Shown here: positions 8,422 to 18,098 of the stretch, in pieces
Numbering within the stretch: the stretch's first letter is position 1
Layout: each line of letters starts with the position of its first letter
Source: JAEUPI01 sp963814435
Lineage (GTDB): Bacteria > Pseudomonadota > Gammaproteobacteria > Burkholderiales > Burkholderiaceae_C
Direction of reading: 5' to 3'
Length of the DNA stretch: 64,000 bases
NCBI GenBank assembly: GCA_963814435.1
Contig: CAWFCV010000003.1
Location: 1-64,000 of the forward strand
Position numbers and translations under genes: made by a program
Notes under the pieces: generated by a model
What the model saw: only the letters and a program-made list of their open reading frames with translations
What the model was told of the DNA's origin: nothing
Databases searched by the model: none

Positions 8422-8808
8422 TCAGACGGTGGCCGCCTGCATCGCCTGCATGTTCTTCATCATGACCGCCTCGGTCTTGTGGAGCTCCTCGGCGGGGCTG
8501 AACATCACGACCTCGCTGCCGGGCTCGTGCTTCACCGGAACATGGCCGGGCGGGGTGTAGAAGGCGTCGCCGGCCTCGAAGCTCTCCTCGCGGTCCTCGA
8601 AGCGGAAGGTCACCTTGCCGCTGATCACGTAGCCCCAGTGGGGGCACTGGCAGCGATCGTCGGGGAGCCCCTTCATCAGCGGGGTCGCGTCGACGTCCTC
8701 GCGGAACGTCGTGAAGTTCACGGAGTAGCCTTCGATCTCCTCGGCCCGATCTACCACCGGACCGTAGTCCCCACCTTGGGTCGCGCTGCTCTTCGAGACC
8801 TTCGGCAT
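8422..8808 (-). CDS. Cupin domain protein
   Basis: 128 residues, ATG preceded by AAGGAGG. Core cupin motifs: CPHWGYVISGKVTFRFED (first His at CPHWG) and DAFYTPPGHVPVKHEPGSEV. The N-terminus (VDRAEEIEGYSVNFTTFRED) and the Met-rich C-terminal tail (VMMKNMQAMQAATV) are typical of small actinobacterial cupins of unknown role. It is convergent with the HD-GYP-LuxR gene, only 4 bp apart, so the transcripts overlap. Confidence 0.75.
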   Translation of the reverse strand: MPKVSKSSATQGGDYGPVVDRAEEIEGYSVNFTTFREDVDATPLMKGLPDDRCQCPHWGYVISGKVTFRFEDREESFEAGDAFYTPPGHVPVKHEPGSEVVMFSPAEELHKTEAVMMKNMQAMQAATV

Positions 8809-8829
8809 CTCATGCCTCCTTCTGTCGGG

Positions 8830-9134
8830 TAGCTCTCAGGCTAGGAGGTCAAGGGGTGCCACGCCATGAGGCATTTGACCCATCTTCGGGTGTCCTTGAC
8901 ACGAGTTGATCGGCCCGAATCGAGACGACGGGGAAACGGGCCGCCGAGGCGCCACATCGCTCTGTGTGACGCAATGCCAATCGAGGCGACTGGACGCGGA
9001 CATGTCGGCCCTTGCCGTGACGGAGACTCTTACCGGGATAACCCCACGACCATGAACCGGCCGCCCGGACCCCCACGGGGCGCGAAAAGGGGCGCCTCTC
9101 GGTGCCCCGATTCGTGCGACCTGCCGAAGGGCGC
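8830..9134. other. Gap without a convincing gene
   Basis: About 300 bp between two minus-strand cupin genes. It should hold the promoter of the left cupin gene and the 3' end of the right one. The open frames present lack family likeness and plausible ribosome sites. I see no strong hairpin. Confidence 0.4.
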
Positions 9135-9497
9135 TTAGCCCTTCGCGTACACCTCGGCCGTCGGCGACTCGAACTCGTAGCCGACCATCGGCTCGTCGCC
9201 CACCACCCACGCATCGTGACCGGGCTCGATCACGTATGCCTCGCCTGGCCCGATCTCGCCCTCGGAGCCGTCGTCGTGGATCACGTGCATCCTGCCGGAC
9301 TGAACAACACCAACATGCCGCACCTGACAGCTGTCGGTTCCGACGATCGGCTTGATGCACTCCGACCACTTCCAGCCGGGCTCGAGCGTCAAGCGGGCCG
9401 CAGTATTCCCACCCATCTTGACGACGTCAACCTGAGTCTTCTCAGGCCTCCTAGTCTCGTCCGGTGCGTCGAACGCACGAACTTCAAGTCCAGCCAC
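9135..9497 (-). CDS. Cupin domain protein
   Basis: 120 residues from a GTG at 9497, chosen because GGAAGGAGG precedes it and the residues upstream are low-complexity. Cupin motifs: TLEPGWKWSECIKPIVGTDS, RHVGVVQSGRMHVIHDDGSE and GPGEAYVIEPGHDAWVVGD. A very common actinobacterial cupin, often annotated only as such; substrate unknown. Monocistronic on the minus strand. Confidence 0.8.
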   Translation of the reverse strand: MAGLEVRAFDAPDETRRPEKTQVDVVKMGGNTAARLTLEPGWKWSECIKPIVGTDSCQVRHVGVVQSGRMHVIHDDGSEGEIGPGEAYVIEPGHDAWVVGDEPMVGYEFESPTAEVYAKG

Positions 9498-9749
9498 ACA
9501 AGCCTCCTTCCATCGTCCGAGCGCCCGTCCTCGCACAGGGCGGGGTCGCTCGCTCATCCTTCCACTTTCGCTCGGCGATTGCGACAGCCGAGCCATCGCG
9601 TACGCGAGTCACGTGCGTCCACGCCCGTCTGATCGAGGCACTCCGACTGCTCCCTCCCGGTGATCGCAAGCTCGTGATGATCGGCGTCGGACAGACCCCT
9701 GGTTGGGAGCGGCGGCACGCCAGTGGTTGGCGTGCTGCCGCAGGGTTTT

Positions 9750-10034
9750 TCAGGCGGTCATCCGTCCGGCCACCGTGTACTTGGTGACCGACGTTCTCCG
9801 ACCGGGAGTGTCACCGGGCGTCATCGCATTCAGGGCAGCGTCGCCCCGGGCGTAGTCGTCCTCGTTCTCGAAGAACAGAACCACGAGTGCCATGTCTGCG
9901 CCCTCGTCGTGGAGGATCAAGATCTCGGTGGCCGGGATATCGTCGGGCCGTGGGTCGTTCTCTATCTCCTTCGAGAGCTCGGCCATGCGCTGGCTATCGA
10001 CGCCTTCAAAGGTGACTGCGCGAGCAAGTGCCAT
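9750..10034 (-). CDS. Small dimeric alpha/beta-barrel-like protein
   Basis: 94 residues, ATG behind AAGGAGG. The pattern of strand, long helix, strand, helix (MALARAVTFEGVDSQRMAEL, ATEILILHDEGADMALVVLF, FENEDDYARGDAALNAM) is that of ferredoxin-like dimeric barrels of the antibiotic-biosynthesis-monooxygenase/EthD type. No catalytic residue can be assigned, so I leave the function open. Stand-alone gene. Confidence 0.6.
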   Translation of the reverse strand: MALARAVTFEGVDSQRMAELSKEIENDPRPDDIPATEILILHDEGADMALVVLFFENEDDYARGDAALNAMTPGDTPGRRTSVTKYTVAGRMTA

Positions 10035-10890
10035 CTTCGCCTCCTTGCCGTATTGACGACTAGCGGATCGCCTCTAGTCCAGGGACACCCCACAGCGTTA
10101 CACACTGCTTCCTTGTTCCGCGCCCATTCATCGCAACAAGCGGATCAGCCGGTCAAGCCCGGTGCCTCAGGCGGCACGAAGGCGGGTCGTCTTGGGCAGC
10201 AAACGGGCAGCAACGTCCGGATCCGCCTTGGTCAACCAAGCGGAACCGAACTGCCAACGCCTCGAAAAGCCGCATCAAGAGAGCGATTGCGCCGGTTCTC
10301 CGGGACTGATCGAGCGGGCCGGGATTCACGAGGACTGGCCCGATGGCGTCGGCCGTTGGCTAGCACGCGCTCCGCTTTCGAGGCTTGGACGTCCGAGGGA
10401 CATCGCTGACGCCTGCCTGAATTCGAGCTCGCGGATGGAGCGTTTATGGGGCCTAGCGGTTCCACGGGCGACTGGGCCGCCTTGGCAAGTCCTTGCTCCG
10501 CAAGGACCACCATGAAGCGAATCGGCGTTGGTGCGGTCGCCGCTGTCCTAGGGCCGGTTGGCCCACGCGCTCTTCTAGCACCGGAAACCGCAAATTGCGT
10601 AAGAGCCACTCGTATCCGGCCGAGGTCCGTTGTAATGTCGGCCGATGGCTGGACGATCAGGCCGCCACCTGTGCAACAGCCCGATGCTGAGCGTCTGCAC
10701 GTCACAGGAGTGCAAGGCCATCGTGTTCGGACGCGGAACGTGTATCGAGCACGATCAGCACCGAGGGTCGCACCCCGGGGGTCAGGAGAGTGGGGGTACC
10801 CACCGGCGCAGTTTCTGGCGCCTGCTCAAGCCGTTTAGACCTCCCGTTTCGGCGGGTTTGAGACGTGCTGCGGCTCCCTGGGATACAGGG
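10035..10890. other. Long gap without a convincing gene
   Basis: About 850 bp. The open frames are rich in Arg, Pro and Ala, differ between strands and carry no recognisable family. Codon texture is less GC-biased at third positions than in the neighbours, which suggests non-coding or decayed sequence. The right end carries a weak hairpin (10,843-10,856). No tRNA or transposase could be seen. Confidence 0.4.
10843..10856 (-). terminator. Weak terminator-like hairpin
   Basis: CCCGTTTCGGCGGG, a short GC stem about 35 bp beyond the stop of the minus-strand gene ending at 10,891. No clear U-tract follows, so it may be only a chance hairpin. Confidence 0.25.
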
Positions 10891-11148
10891 TCAGGCGGCA
10901 AGCTGCTCGCGCAACACCCGCTGGACCCTCTCCAGCTTCAAGTTCAGCGTCCTCGCAACCGCGTCCGTGACGCATCCTCGCCCTTCAAGATCGTGAATCC
11001 ACTGGCGCACTTCCGGCGTCATCCTCCGACCTTCCGGAGGCTTCGTCGCATACGCGACCAATGGAAGCTCCCTCACGCCAAACGCGGCCATGGTTTCGGC
11101 AACGCACTCCGCCCCGTACAGCCGGATATGCCTCTCGAGCTTCTTCAC
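10891..11148 (-). CDS. Small protein with a possible helix-turn-helix, unknown
   Basis: 85 residues. I chose the GTG at 11148 because GGAGG lies just upstream and the extra N-terminal residues of the longer frame look random. The C-terminal half (MTPEVRQWIHDLEGRGCVTD, AVARTLNLKLERVQRVLREQ) could form a small helix-turn-helix. No named family recognised. It is divergent from the Nudix gene. Confidence 0.5.
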   Translation of the reverse strand: MKKLERHIRLYGAECVAETMAAFGVRELPLVAYATKPPEGRRMTPEVRQWIHDLEGRGCVTDAVARTLNLKLERVQRVLREQLAA

Positions 11149-11228
11149 GTCAGGAGCCTCCGGGAAGATTGAGCGCAGGTGAGCGTCCTTCGCGGCGGGA
11201 CGGTCAACCGCCAACGATCGCGACGTCC

Positions 11229-11741
11229 GGCGGCCGGGCGTTCGCGACACACCCCGCAGCCGTCGTCGTCGCGATCGTCAACGCCCAGGAGGAGCTGCTG
11301 CTGCTCGAGAGCCCGCGCCGCCCCGGCTGGTGGGAGCCCGTCAACGGCGCCGTCGAGGCCGGTGAGACCCTCCTCGAGGCGGCGCTGCGCGAGGTGCGCG
11401 AGGAGGCCGGCGCCGGCCTAAAGGTGCGACCGCTCGGTGTCGTCCACGCCTCGACGTTCGCCTACGACGCGCTCGTCACGCACGTGATCAGCGTCACCTT
11501 TCTGATGGCCTACGAGGCCGGTGAGGTCGTGCCGGGCGACGACATGCGGGGGAGTCTCGTCCGCTGGGCGACCATCCACGAGATCGATTCCGGCCAGCTG
11601 CGGCTGCTGCCGCCGCTCGATCAGCCATGGCTCCGGCAACGGACGATCGATCTCTACCGGCTCTGGCAGCCGGCGACCGATGTCGCGCTCCAGCAGCCCC
11701 TCTCGGATACCGGCTGGAACAAGCACGACGACGCCCGCTGA
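11229..11741 (+). CDS. Nudix hydrolase
   Basis: About 165 residues; the 5' end is uncertain because the frame has no good start codon near its first conserved residues (an indel or an unusual start is possible). The Nudix box is complete: GAVEAGETLLEAALREVREEAGA, matching G-x5-E-x7-R-E-U-x-E-E-x-G-U. Ahead of it PAAVVVAIVNAQEELLLLES is the usual first strand pair, and LVRWATIHEIDSGQLRLLP follows. Nudix enzymes split nucleoside diphosphates linked to a variable group; the substrate cannot be told. Convergent with the MMPL transporter, 20 bp apart. Confidence 0.8.
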   Translation, partial: GGRAFATHPAAVVVAIVNAQEELLLLESPRRPGWWEPVNGAVEAGETLLEAALREVREEAGAGLKVRPLGVVHASTFAYDALVTHVISVTFLMAYEAGEVVPGDDMRGSLVRWATIHEIDSGQLRLLPPLDQPWLRQRTIDLYRLWQPATDVALQQPLSDTGWNKHDDAR

Positions 11742-11761
11742 CGGCGCCTCCGCTACGGGCG

Positions 11762-14081
11762 TCAGCTCCCGCCGGTCGGCTCCGGCTCCGGCATCGGTTC
11801 GACCGCGAGCGGCGCCTCTCCGTCGTGCGGCGGCTCGATCGTGATGTTCGGGAGCACGCGGTCGAGCCAGCGCGGCATGTACCACGACTTCTCGCCCATC
11901 AGCGTCAGGAAGGCCGGCACCAGGGTCATCCGCACCACCAGGGCGTCCGTCAGGATCGCGATGGCGAGCAGGAGGCCGAACTCCTTCGGCACCCGATCGA
12001 CGCTGAGGATGAACGCTGCGAACACCGTTCCCATGATCAGCGCCGCGGCGACGACGACCCGGCCGATCGCCGAGATCCCGTGCTCGACCGCCGCCCGCGT
12101 ATCGAGCCCGTGGACGTGCTCCTCTCGGATCCGGCTCATGATGAAGACCATGTAGTCCATCGAGAGCCCGAAGAGGATCGCGAAGGCGATCGGCGGCACG
12201 AACGTCTCGATCGGCCCCGTCTTGTCCAGGCCCGTGAGACCGAGGAAGTGGCCCTGCTGGACGACCAGTCCGAGCACGCCGAAGCCGATGAATGCCGAGA
12301 GCAGCGTCGTGATCGCCGCCGTGAGCGGAGACGACGATCGAGCGGAACGCCATCGCGAGGACGAGGAACGTGACGCCGATGATGAAGAGCAGGAAGATCG
12401 GCATCCGGTTGACGATCTGGTCGGCGATGTCCTTGAAGGCGGCCGTCTGGCCGGAGACGTACGCCACTGCGTCACCGCCCGCGATCGCCGCCGGCACCAC
12501 GTCGCCTCGCAACCGGTCGACCAGGTCGTCGGTCGCCGCGTCCTGCGGCGCCGACGTCGGGGTGACGAAGACGATCGCGACGGTGTCCTGCTTGTTGAAC
12601 TGCGGCTTCGGGACGGACGCCACGTCCTTCGAGCTCCCTGCACGCCGTCGTAGATCCGCTGCGGCGCCTGCTTGTCGCCGTTGACATCGACGACGATCGG
12701 GATCGGCCCGTTGAAGCCGGCCCCGAACCCCTCCGCGAGCAGGTCGTAGGCCCGGCGGCTCGTCTGCTCGAGCGGCTGCGTGCCCTGGTCGGCAGCGCCG
12801 AGGCGCACGAGCCCGGACGTCCCCGCGAGGATGAAGCCCCCGATCAGGAGGACCGGAAAGACGATCTTCGCGTTCGCCGTCACGAACCGGCCCCAGCGGG
12901 CGACGAGCGTCTTGTCGCGCGCCTCCTCGGAATCGTCGACCGGGCGGATGAACGGCACCTTCAAGCGGTCGATCTTGTGCCCGATCAGCGCCAGCACGGC
13001 GATCAGGAGCGAATTGGCGATCAGGACGGTCGTCAGCACGCCGAGCGAGCTGCCGATCCCGAGCTTCGTGACGAAGTCGAGACCGATGAACGCGAGGCCT
13101 GCGACCGAGATCGCCACGGTCAGCCCGGCGAAGATCACGGCCCGGCCGGCGGAGGCGCCGGCCTCCGCGGCCGCGTCGGCGGCGAGCAGCCCCTCGTGGA
13201 GCAGCTGTCTGAAGCGGGTGACGATGAACAGCGAGTAGTCGATGCCGACCCCGAGGCCGATCATCGAGACGAGGATCGGCGTCACGGTGTTGATGCTGGT
13301 CTGGCCCGCGAGGATGAACAGCAGCAGGAACGCCGTCACGAGCGCCACGATCGCGAGGGCGATCGGGATCAGCATCGCAACGAACGTGCGGAAGACGATC
13401 AGCAGGACGATGATCGCGGCGAGCAGGCCGAGGGCCTCCGAGATCCCCTGCTTGATGTGGTGGGAACTCGGCGTCGCCGTTGAACTCGACTGTCACGCCC
13501 GCCGGCTCGACCGTCTCGCGAACGGCGTCCTGCACGGCGACGACGGCCGCGCGGTCGCTGCTCTCGATCGTCTGATCGAACTGCGCCTCGGCGTACGCGA
13601 TGCGCCCGTCGTCGGAGAACGTCCGCTTGTTGAACGGGTCGCCGATGCTCGTGATCCCGGCCTTGCCGTCGCCGGGCTTGAACTCGGCGGTCTTCAGGCG
13701 CGCGGTCGCCTTCAGGATCGCGGCCTTGCGCGCAGGCGTGTCGAGCCGCTCGCCTACCGGTGCCGCGAAGACGAGGTTGAGGACGCCTCCCTGCTCGGAG
13801 GCGAACTCCGACTTGATCAGGTCGGTCGCCTTCTGCGTGTCGGATCCCGGGATCGAGAACTCGTCTTTCAGGGAGCCTCCGATCGTCGCGACGAGGACGA
13901 TCAGGATCGCGATGATTCCCATCCAGCTGAAGACGACGCGCCACGGGTGCGCGGCGCAGGCACGCATCCAGCGCGCGAGAGCGCCGGTGGCCAGGCGCTC
14001 GTGCGCCGCCAGCCGCTCCGTCGTTGCGTCCTCGCCGGGCTCGTTCTCGCTGCTCCGGCCGTTTCCGGCTCGGTCCGTCAT
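11762..14081 (-). CDS. MMPL-family RND transporter (three frameshifts)
   Basis: About 770 residues, with indels near 13,470, 12,640 and 12,325. The ATG at 14081 follows GAGGAG. It has the two-fold RND layout: TM1 (WRVVFSWMGIIAILIVLVAT), a large extracellular loop, then a run of TM segments including the conserved LVSMIGLGVGIDYSLFIVTR; the second half repeats this with FAILFGLSMDYMVFIMSRIR. MMPL proteins export lipids, lipid conjugates or drugs across the actinobacterial membrane by proton-driven transport; the paired D/Y residues in GIDYS and SMDYM mark the proton path. Substrate unknown. Confidence 0.88.
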
Positions 14082-14239
14082 CTCGTTCGCTCTCCTCGCT
14101 CGCTGCCTGCTTGCCTGAGTCCCTTCCGGAGAACGGTACATCGGGCACCCCGCCGGAGTCGCACCAACCCGGGAGCTCCCGCCCGTCCCACGTCGCCCGA
14201 CGTCGCCGCTCCCGGTCCGCCGCGGATACGGTGCCGGGC

Positions 14240-14871
14240 ATGCCGCTGCGCAACAGGGTCACACCGCTCGGCGAGCTCGTCGCCGACCCGGCCCGGGGGC
14301 TCGTGTACGGGAACCGCGGCTGCCTCCACGACGAGCACGGCACGATCAGGCGGCGCTACGCGGGTAAGCGGTGGATCGCTTGCCGGCTCGAGTTCCGCGG
14401 CTGGAAGCGGACCCGTCTGCTGCAGCCGGGCCGGTTCACGGAGCTGTTCTTCCTCGACGAGGGGACGGCCTTCGCCGCCGGCCACCGCCCCTGCGCCCTC
14501 TGCCGCTACGAGGACTATCGGAACTTTGTGACACTTTGGCACGAACTTCACCCCGGCGACGATGTCGGGGTGGACGCGATCGATGCGCGGCTCCACGCCG
14601 AGCGGGTCGAGCCGGGCTCCCGCGGGCAGCGGCGGCACGAGGCCGGCTTCGAGACGTTGCCCGACGGCGCGTTCGTCCTCCACGACGATGCGCCCTGGCT
14701 CGTGACCGGCGACCGGCTACTGCGTTGGACGCCCGCCGGCTACACGACCCCGACGGCTCGTCCACGCGGTCGGGCAACGGTTCTCACGCCCCCTCGCTCG
14801 TGTCCGTGCTGGACGCCGACTGGCGGGGAGTCGTGCCCCTGCTGCATCCGTCGGCGGAGGCCTCGAGTTGA
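14240..14871 (+). CDS. Conserved actinobacterial protein of unknown function (frameshifted)
   Basis: About 210 residues. It opens MPLRNRVTPLGELVADPARG and LVYGNRGCLHDEHGTIRRRY, has a CxxC in HRPCALCRYEDYRNFV, and carries a long His/Arg-rich middle. One base is missing in a run of Cs near 14,793, after which the frame continues PSLVSVLDADWRGVVPLLHP. A third frame then offers GGGLELMLDELDRSLDGALT up to a stop at 14,918, which may be the true C-terminus. I know homologues only as hypothetical proteins. Confidence 0.65.
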
Positions 14872-14927
14872 TGCTGGACGAGCTCGATCGCAGCCTGGAC
14901 GGGGCGCTGACCGAGTAGGCTGGCGAG

Positions 14928-15351
14928 ATGGCCTTTCGCGTCATCCGTCCCGACGACCTCCACTGGATCACACGCCCGCACGAGCCCGGCGAGCCGCCCC
15001 GCCACGTCGCCGAGTTGAGCGAGCGGCCGGATTCGTGCACACCCGGGCGAACGTCTGGCGCTACGAGCCGGGCGCGGTCGGCCGCCGCCACCGGCACACG
15101 TTCCAGGAAGAGACGTTCGTCGTGCTCGCCGGAACGCTATCGATGTACCTCGGCGAGCCACCGGAGCGGCAGGACGTGCCAACCGGAGGAGTGATCCACG
15201 TCGAGCCGGGCACGCCGCTCCAGACCGCAAATCACGGGAAAGCGATCTCGTCGTTTACGCCTACGGCACCCCGCCAGAGGACGAGCACGCCGAGATCCTC
15301 GGCTCCGCCGTGCAGCCGCGAAACTCCGCGGCGAACCGATCATCCGCCTGA
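14928..15351 (+). CDS. Cupin domain protein (two frameshifts)
   Basis: About 140 residues once indels near 15,027 and 15,237 are bridged. MAFRVIRPDDLHWITRPHEP begins it; the cupin motifs are YEPGAVGRRHRHTFQEETFV (metal-ligand His and Glu in place) and DVPTGGVIHVEPGTPLQTAN. It then resumes as ESDLVVYAYGTPPEDEHAEI. This is the fourth stand-alone cupin in this part of the window. It sits 57 bp behind the preceding gene on the same strand. Confidence 0.75.
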
Positions 15352-15430
15352 CGCCTCTCGGGTCTCGGGCGGGCCGGGGCACTGCTAACGTCGCTTCGAC
15401 CGGCCCGATTCGACCGAGCGAGGAGCCCGC

Positions 15431-15508
15431 ATGCACGCCCGTCTCATCACGCCCCTGCGCAACGCCGTCGTCCTGCTCGCGTCGTTCTTTCTGCTCGCGG
15501 TCGGCTGA
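15431..15508 (+). CDS. Possible 25-residue membrane peptide
   Basis: A 26-codon frame with a good GAGGAG site. The product has a basic start (MHARLITPLRN) and one hydrophobic stretch (AVVLLASFFLLAVG) that could span the membrane. Nothing else supports it; the surrounding 370 bp hold no other gene candidate. It could be a leader peptide or noise. Confidence 0.35.
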   Translation: MHARLITPLRNAVVLLASFFLLAVG

Positions 15509-15719
15509 ACGGTGCCCGCGCCCCCGGGAGGGGCGCGAACGAGGCAGTGGTAGCCGGCTCGGCCTGCCGCCGCAGGCTCCCGGGCACCGCGCTCCGGTAC
15601 GCCCGCTGACCGGTGACCGTGCCGTTCGACCTCGCCGACGAACTGCGTCGAACGTTTGACGCCAACGCGGTCTCGTATCGTCGTGCGATGCGCGCCGCCG
15701 GGCTCGCTGTCTGATCCGG

Positions 15720-16826
15720 TCAGTCGAACGTGATCACGCTGCGGATGCCGTCCTGCGCGTGCATCAGCTCGAAGCCGTGGTTGACCTCGTCGAGCGTGAT
15801 CCGGTGGGAGAGCAGCGACTCGACGTCGATCTCGCCCGCGAGCCAGCGGTCGACGAGGAGCGGCACCTGCGTGCGCCCCTTGACGCCGCCGAACGACGAG
15901 CCGGTGACCCGGCGGCCGGTGATCAGGAAGCGGGGCACGACCTCGAGCACCTCGCCCTTGCCGGCGACGCCGCACATCGTCGCGAGGCCCCAGGCCTCGC
16001 GCGCCGACTCGACCGCCTGGCGCATGACCGAGACGAGACCGGTCGCCTCGAACGTGTAGTCGGCGCCGAAGCCGCCCGTCTCGGACTTGATCCAGTCGAC
16101 CGTGTCGTCGCCGGCGACGCGCGTCTCGGTCGCGCCGTGGTGGCGTGCCTGCGCGAGCCGCTCCTCGGAGAGGTCGACGGCGATGATCCGCTCCGCGCCC
16201 GCGAGCCGGCAGCCGATCACGGCGCCGAGGCCGACGAGGCCGCAGCCGAAGACGACGCACGTCGAGCCCCGCTCGACCTTCGCCGTGTAGAGGGCGGCGC
16301 CGATCCCGGTCGAGAGGCCGCAGGCGAACGGCGCGCAGCCGTCGAGCGGCGCCTCGGGGCTCACCTTCGCGAGCGCGATCTCGGGCATCACGGTGTACTC
16401 CGCGAACGTCGAGGTGCCCATGAAGTGGCGCAGCGGCTCGCCGTCGCGGGAGAGCCGCGCGGTGCCGTCGGGGAGGTAGCCGAGGCCCTGCTGGTCGCGG
16501 ATCGCGATGCAGCGGTTGGTGCGGTCGCTCAGGCAGTGGACGCACTTTCCGCACTCCGGCGCGAAGAGCGTGATCACGTGGTCGCCGGGCGCGACGAGCG
16601 TGACGCCGTCGCCGACGCGCTCGACGACGCCGGCGCCCTCGTGGCCGAGCACGCATGGCGCGTAGCCGGTCGGGTCGGCGCCGGAGGCGGTGTAGAGGTC
16701 GGTGTGGCAGACGCCGCAGGCGGCGAGCCGCACGAGCACCTCGCCTGCCTTCGGCTCGGCGAGGTCGACCTCCTGGACGACGAGCGGGCTGCCGAACTCC
16801 TCGAGAACTGCTGCGCGGATTTTCAT
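15720..16826 (-). CDS. Zinc-dependent alcohol dehydrogenase, class III-like
   Basis: 368 residues, intact. Medium-chain dehydrogenase with catalytic zinc ligands in CGVCHTDLYTASG and GHEGAGVVERVGDGV, structural zinc cysteines in FAPECGKCVHCLSDRTNRC, and the Rossmann motif VFGCGLVGLGAVIGCRLAGA. Closest in layout to S-(hydroxymethyl)glutathione/mycothiol-type or aryl-alcohol dehydrogenases (the ACGVCHTDLYT, GTSTFAEYTV and CGLSTGIGAAL segments). The exact alcohol cannot be settled. It lies about 65 bp downstream of glgA on the same strand. Confidence 0.88.
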   Translation of the reverse strand: MKIRAAVLEEFGSPLVVQEVDLAEPKAGEVLVRLAACGVCHTDLYTASGADPTGYAPCVLGHEGAGVVERVGDGVTLVAPGDHVITLFAPECGKCVHCLSDRTNRCIAIRDQQGLGYLPDGTARLSRDGEPLRHFMGTSTFAEYTVMPEIALAKVSPEAPLDGCAPFACGLSTGIGAALYTAKVERGSTCVVFGCGLVGLGAVIGCRLAGAERIIAVDLSEERLAQARHHGATETRVAGDDTVDWIKSETGGFGADYTFEATGLVSVMRQAVESAREAWGLATMCGVAGKGEVLEVVPRFLITGRRVTGSSFGGVKGRTQVPLLVDRWLAGEIDVESLLSHRITLDEVNHGFELMHAQDGIRSVITFD

Positions 16827-16890
16827 GCGCGCGAGCCTAGCGCGACCCGGCGTACCCAGGCGAGAGGCGGAAGCCTCGCCCCGGTCTGCG

Positions 16891-18098
16891 CTAGGCGAGC
16901 AGCCGCTCGTACAACGCGAGCGTCTCCGCCGCGGCAACGTCCCAGCCGAAGCGCTCGACGGCGCGCGCGCGGCCGGCGAGGCCCATCGCCTCCGCCCGGG
17001 CGGGGTCGGCGAGCAGCTCGTTGACCCGCGCCGCGAGGTCGGCGGCCAACCCCGCCGGATCGACCGGCGTCCCCGTCCCGTCGGCCTCGCGCCTCGTACG
17101 GCACGAGCAGCCCCGTGACACCGTCCTCGACGACCTCGGGGATGCCGCCGACCGCCGTCGCGACGACCGCGGCCTCGCAGGCCATCGCCTCGAGGTTGAC
17201 GATCCCCATCGGCTCGTAGACCGACGGGCAGACGAACACGGTGGCGTGGCTGAGGATCTGGATCACGTCGGGCTTCGGCAGCATCTCCTCGATCCAGATC
17301 ACGTTGCCGCGGATCGGCGCGCACGGCCTCCATCTTCGCGCGATCTCGGCCGCGATCTCGGGCGTGTCCGGCGCGCCGGCGCAGAGCACGAGCTGCGCGT
17401 CCGGGTCGATCGCGGGCGCCGCGTCGAGCAGGTGCGGCGAGGCCCTTCTGGCGCGTGATCCGGCCGACGAAGACGACGGACGGCCGCGCCGGGTCGATCC
17501 CGTGGCGCTCGAGGACGTCGGTGCCCGGGTCGGGCCGGTACTCGTCCGCGTCGATGCCGTTGTAGATCACGCTCGTCCGCGCCGGGTCGATCGCCGGATA
17601 GCAGGCGAGGATCTCCCGCAGGTGCGCCGCCGAGACGGCGACGATCGCGTCGGCCGCCTCGAGCGCCGTCCGCTCCGCGAAGCTCGAGAGCGCGTAGCCG
17701 CCGCCGAGCTGCTCGCGCTTCCACGGGCGCATCGGCTCGAGGCTGTGCACCGTCGCCACGTGCGGGATCCCGTGGACGAGCTTCGCGAGGTGGCCGCCGA
17801 GGTTCGCGTACCAGGTGTGGCTGTGGACGAGATCGGCGCCGGCCGCGCCGGCCGCCATCGTCAGGTCGATCGAGAACGCCTGCAGCGCGGCCGCGTACGG
17901 CTCCGGCCCGGCGAGCGCGTCCCACGGCCGGTGCGCGACGACCGCCGGGCCGCCCGGGACCGGCAGCCGGTCGGCGCCCCAGCAGTGCACGGTCACGTCG
18001 GCCACGCGGGCGAGCTCGCGCGCCAGGTACTCGACGTGGACGCCGGCGCCGCCGTAGACGTCCGGCGGGTACTCGCGCGTGAGGAGCGCGACCCTCAT
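16891..18098 (-). CDS. glgA: Glycogen synthase, actinobacterial type (two frameshifts)
   Basis: About 400 residues, GT4 fold. N-terminal domain: MRVALLTREYPPDVYGGAGV, HSHTWYANLGGHLAKLVHGI. C-terminal nucleotide-sugar site: SVVFVGRITRQKGLA, then (next frame) VFVCPSVYEPMGIVNLEAMA with the conserved EPxGxxxLEAMA, and VVATAVGGIPEVVEDGVTGL. Indels lie near 17,440 and 17,090. This is the short Corynebacterium-type enzyme (TIGR02149), which uses a nucleotide-glucose donor to extend alpha-1,4-glucan. The start overlaps the glgC stop as ATGA, so the two are translationally coupled. Confidence 0.9.

Noticed and set aside
10035..10890. A tRNA or integrated element in the long gap
   Set aside because: No cloverleaf, integrase or paired direct repeats could be found by eye.
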